From positions 1 through 9,294 of the forward strand of contig SLBE01000027.1 of assembly GCA_007126465.1 (NCBI GenBank): a DNA stretch of 9,294 nucleotides, in the 5' to 3' direction. Each line of letters starts with the position of its first letter. Within the stretch, counting starts at the first letter, position 1. The notes under the pieces are model-generated. The model was not told the DNA's origin. It saw only the letters and a list, made by a program, of their open reading frames with translations, and searched no databases. Shown one piece after another: positions 7,896-9,294 of the stretch. The position numbers and the translations under genes are program-made. The stretch is from Syntrophomonadaceae bacterium (lineage in GTDB: Bacteria; Bacillota; Dethiobacteria; DTU022).

Positions 7896-7924
7896 ATCGT
7901 AACCCTAAAGAAAGCTAATGTCAA
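7896..7924 (-). promoter_or_regulatory. Putative sigma-A promoter of birA-bioY
   Basis: Minus strand: a perfect -35 TTGACA (complement of 7919-7924), a 17-bp spacer and -10 TACGAT (complement of 7896-7901, 4 of 6 to consensus). Transcription would start near 7889, giving a leader of about 50 nt before the TTG start of birA. The -35 box lies within one arm of the BirA-box-like inverted repeat. Confidence 0.65.
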
Positions 7925-7954
7925 CCAGCACTAGGTGGGAAATGGTTTACAATT
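7916..7954. promoter_or_regulatory. Candidate BirA (biotin repressor) operator
   Basis: Two inverted half-sites, ATGTCAACC (7918-7926) and GGTTTACAA (7944-7952), separated by 17 bp. The right arm is identical to the E. coli bioO half-site GGTTTACAA; the left matches its complement at 7 of 9 positions. The spacer is 1 bp longer than the 16 bp of E. coli bioO. One arm covers the -35 box of the birA-bioY promoter, so bound BirA would block polymerase. The position upstream of its own repressor gene and a biotin transporter strengthens the call, but the match is imperfect. Confidence 0.55.
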
Positions 7955-8062
7955 GCAATGAGCAGATCCTGTTGGCGGGGGAAAAAACGCTCAAAGCCTC
8001 ATTATTAAAGGTTAAACAGGGTTAGAGGATTTTATTTCACTTATGCAGTAAACTTAGATTAG

Positions 8063-8092
8063 AAAAAAATGACGCAGTTAGAAACTGCGTCA
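8063..8092 (-). terminator. Minus-strand intrinsic terminator without an upstream gene
   Basis: A perfect 10-bp inverted repeat, TGACGCAGTT (8070-8079) and AACTGCGTCA (8083-8092), with a 3-nt loop. Read on the minus strand it is followed directly by seven T residues (A7 at 8063-8069). On the plus strand no T-tract follows, so it works in one direction, towards birA. No minus-strand protein gene lies upstream of it, only the gdh leader and gdh read in antisense. Confidence 0.85.
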
Positions 8093-8215
8093 AGTCAATA
8101 TATATAAAAAGAGGGGGTCAACTCACTTACAATTATAGGGCCGTAATATTACAGCAGTATTACAAAGAGGTAATTTTTTTATTACATTGCTGATTTTAAT
8201 AATGTCATGCTCCGC
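8063..8215 (-). ncRNA. Candidate small RNA divergent from gdh
   Basis: Inferred from a minus-strand promoter-like sequence (8222-8250) and the strong terminator at 8063-8092. The predicted transcript is about 150 nt and has no convincing reading frame; the longest noted is an 8-codon ATG frame with poor ribosome binding site spacing. It could form a GTAAT/ATTAC hairpin with an A6 loop (8170-8185) and a GTAATA/TATTAC hairpin (8143-8163). A C-rich single-stranded patch, GACCCCCTC (complement of 8111-8119), and the terminator stem follow. C-rich patches in Bacillota small RNAs often pair with ribosome binding sites. The RNA matches no family I recognise; it may instead be a decayed leader or a simple insulator. 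Confidence 0.35.
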
Positions 8216-8221
8216 AAACAT

Positions 8222-8250
8222 GTTATAAGTGGTAATATAAAGCGGGTTAA
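8222..8250 (-). promoter_or_regulatory. Possible minus-strand promoter upstream of the orphan terminator
   Basis: Minus strand: TTAACC (complement of 8245-8250, 4 of 6 to TTGACA), a 17-bp spacer and TATAAC (complement of 8222-8227, 5 of 6 to TATAAT). The start would be near 8215, inside the gdh leader and pointing away from gdh. The region is AT-rich, so a chance match is possible. Confidence 0.35.
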
Positions 8251-8251
8251 A

Positions 8252-8263
8252 GTTTAATTAAAC
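8252..8263. repeat. 12-bp perfect palindrome before the gdh ribosome binding site
   Basis: GTTTAATTAAAC is a perfect palindrome ending 4 bp before the AAGGAGG of gdh and next to the possible minus-strand -35 box. It could be a regulator site controlling gdh or the divergent transcript, but AT-rich palindromes of this size also arise by chance. Confidence 0.4.
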
Positions 8264-8282
8264 CTACAAGGAGGATATTTTA

Positions 8283-9294
8283 ATGTCGGTAGAAGTGGAA
8301 AAGGTTCAAAAGGAAGACAATGTACTGGTAGCGACGCTGGCTGCGATGAAGCAGGCAGTGGAGCTGGCTGATTTGTCTCCCGAGGTTTATGAGCACCTGA
8401 AGACCCCGATGCGCTTTGTTGAAGTTGCAGTGCCGGTAGAAATGGAAGATGGCAGTACCAAGGTTTTTACCGGTTACCGCTGTCAGCACAACAATGTATT
8501 TGGTCCATACAAGGGAGGTCTTCGCTATCATCCCGATGTGACAACTGATAGTATTAAAGCCCTGTCGATGTGGATGACCCTGAAGTGTTCGCTGGTGGGA
8601 GTTCCTTTTGGCGGGGGCAAAGGCGCGATCGTCTGTGACTCCCAAAAGCTTTCTATCAAAGAGCGTGAACGGATGACCCGCAGTTATGTCAGGGTGCTTG
8701 GTTCAATTCTCGGACCGGAAACCGATATTCCGGCGCCTGACGTTTTTACCGACGCCCAGGTTATGGCCTGGATCGCAGATGAATACAGCAGTAATATGCG
8801 GGAGCCTTCCTTTGGTGTGGTAACAGGCAAGCCCCTTGCAGTAGGCGGTTGTGTAGGCAGGAATGAAGCAACCGGCAGGGGTGTGTTTTTTGTGGCCAGG
8901 GAAGCTGCTAAAGCTTTTAAAATACCATTTGATAAGGCCCGGGTTGCTATCCAGGGTTTTGGTAACGTGGGCAGCAATGCGGCCAAGCTGTTTTCAGATG
9001 CAGGCTGCTCTGTTACGGCGGTAAGCGATGTTAGCGGTGGTATCTATAATGAAAATGGTCTTGATATTTCCAGGTTAATTGAACATGTCGAAAGAACAGG
9101 CTTTGTTAAAGGTTTTCCCGAGTCCCAGGATATAACCAACCAGGAATTGTTAGCCATGGACTGTGATATCCTTGTTCCTGCTGCTCTTGAAAACCAGCTT
9201 ACCGGCAGTAACGCTGCCGATGTTAAGGCAAAAATTGTTGTTGAAGGCGCAAACGGGCCGACTACACCTGAAGCAGACCAGATTTTGAAAGACA
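8283..9294 (+). CDS. gdh: NAD-type glutamate dehydrogenase, 3' end beyond the window (partial)
   Basis: Reversible oxidative deamination of glutamate to 2-oxoglutarate and ammonium; in fermenting anaerobes often the first step of glutamate use. The frame is open to the window edge: 337 codons of an expected 410-420 are visible. The ATG follows AAGGAGG by 8 nt. Active-site residues Lys77 (PYKGGLR), Lys101 (TLKC), Lys113 (GGGKGA) and Asp153 (PAPDV) fall exactly 12 positions below K89, K113, K125 and D165 of Clostridium symbiosum GDH. The first lysine, which holds the substrate gamma-carboxylate, argues for glutamate rather than leucine or phenylalanine. The Rossmann motif is GFGNVG (225-230), and Asp249 after the second strand (VSDVSGG) favours NAD. 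The gene is divergent from birA and sits behind a structured leader region. The C-terminal specificity serine lies outside the window. Confidence 0.95.
   Translation, partial: MSVEVEKVQKEDNVLVATLAAMKQAVELADLSPEVYEHLKTPMRFVEVAVPVEMEDGSTKVFTGYRCQHNNVFGPYKGGLRYHPDVTTDSIKALSMWMTLKCSLVGVPFGGGKGAIVCDSQKLSIKERERMTRSYVRVLGSILGPETDIPAPDVFTDAQVMAWIADEYSSNMREPSFGVVTGKPLAVGGCVGRNEATGRGVFFVAREAAKAFKIPFDKARVAIQGFGNVGSNAAKLFSDAGCSVTAVSDVSGGIYNENGLDISRLIEHVERTGFVKGFPESQDITNQELLAMDCDILVPAALENQLTGSNAADVKAKIVVEGANGPTTPEADQILKD

Larger units (their letters stand above)
7841..8282. other. Divergent birA-gdh intergenic region (442 bp)
   Basis: AT-rich gap between the divergent birA and gdh genes. From birA outward it holds the birA promoter and operator-like repeat (7896-7954), then a stretch with nothing recognisable (about 7955-8060). 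It then holds a minus-strand intrinsic terminator (8063-8092), a cluster of GTAAT/ATTAC repeats (8143-8185), a minus-strand promoter-like sequence (8222-8250), a 12-bp palindrome (8252-8263) and the gdh ribosome binding site (8268-8274). No open reading frame above about 20 codons with a ribosome binding site was found. No known riboswitch was recognised. No clear plus-strand promoter for gdh stands out. Confidence 0.8.

Noticed and set aside
7958..8008. 16-codon plus-strand frame (ATG at 7958) whose KKRSKPH segment resembles the BioY N-terminus KKRSKPH
   Set aside because: It has no ribosome binding site, lies on the opposite strand to bioY and matches over only about 20 bases; most likely chance in basic, A-rich sequence.
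8069..8107. 12-codon plus-strand frame across the terminator hairpin as a leader peptide for gdh
   Set aside because: It has no ribosome binding site, and no attenuator-type T-tract follows on the plus strand.
8280..8986. Minus-strand open frames opposite the start of gdh (8280-8645 and 8684-8986)
   Set aside because: They lie antisense to a clearly conserved glutamate dehydrogenase, show no family motifs and have no ribosome binding sites; they are shadows of the plus-strand gene.

Overview
The window looks like chromosomal core-metabolism DNA from a low-to-mid GC, Gram-positive anaerobe, most likely a Clostridia-type member of the Bacillota. The reasons are strong GGAGG-type ribosome binding sites, use of GTG and TTG starts, the lon-ysxC gene order known from Bacillota, a [4Fe-4S] activase of the 2-hydroxyacyl-CoA dehydratase type (a hallmark of strict anaerobes), and a biotin ligase with a repressor-type DNA-binding domain paired with BioY. 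No transposon, phage, CRISPR, tRNA or rRNA sequence was seen. The exact taxon cannot be fixed from this stretch.

Layout. Positions 42-3852 (+) hold a tight three-gene run: Lon protease, the ribosome-assembly GTPase EngB/YsxC, and an acyl-CoA dehydratase activase with no dehydratase beside it. Next, with its own plausible promoter, comes class II fructose-bisphosphate aldolase (3970-4899, +), followed by a possible terminator. A nickel-dependent lactate racemase family gene (5080-6330, +) follows; it lacks the cofactor-maturation genes larB, larC and larE. It runs tail to tail into, and overlaps by 15 bp, a minus-strand pair: birA (biotin ligase/repressor, 6890-7840) and bioY (biotin uptake, 6316-6906), which themselves overlap by 17 bp. 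The likely terminator of the racemase gene lies inside the bioY coding sequence.

A 442-bp gap (7841-8282) separates birA from a divergent glutamate dehydrogenase gene (8283 onward, +), which runs off the window end with 337 codons visible. The gap is the most structured non-coding part. It contains a canonical TTGACA/TACGAT promoter for birA-bioY overlapped by a BirA-operator-like inverted repeat, which suggests a biotin-sensing feedback loop. It also contains a minus-strand promoter-like sequence followed about 150 nt later by a textbook intrinsic terminator, with no open reading frame of note between them. Together these suggest a small RNA transcribed away from gdh.

Functionally the genes cover protein quality control and ribosome assembly (lon, engB), glycolysis/gluconeogenesis (fba), 2-hydroxyacid metabolism (larA homologue; possibly the activase), biotin scavenging (birA, bioY) and amino-acid/nitrogen metabolism (gdh). 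Most of the window is ordinary housekeeping sequence. The points worth a second look are the birA-gdh intergenic region, the convergent larA/bioY overlap, and the two genes separated from their usual partners.
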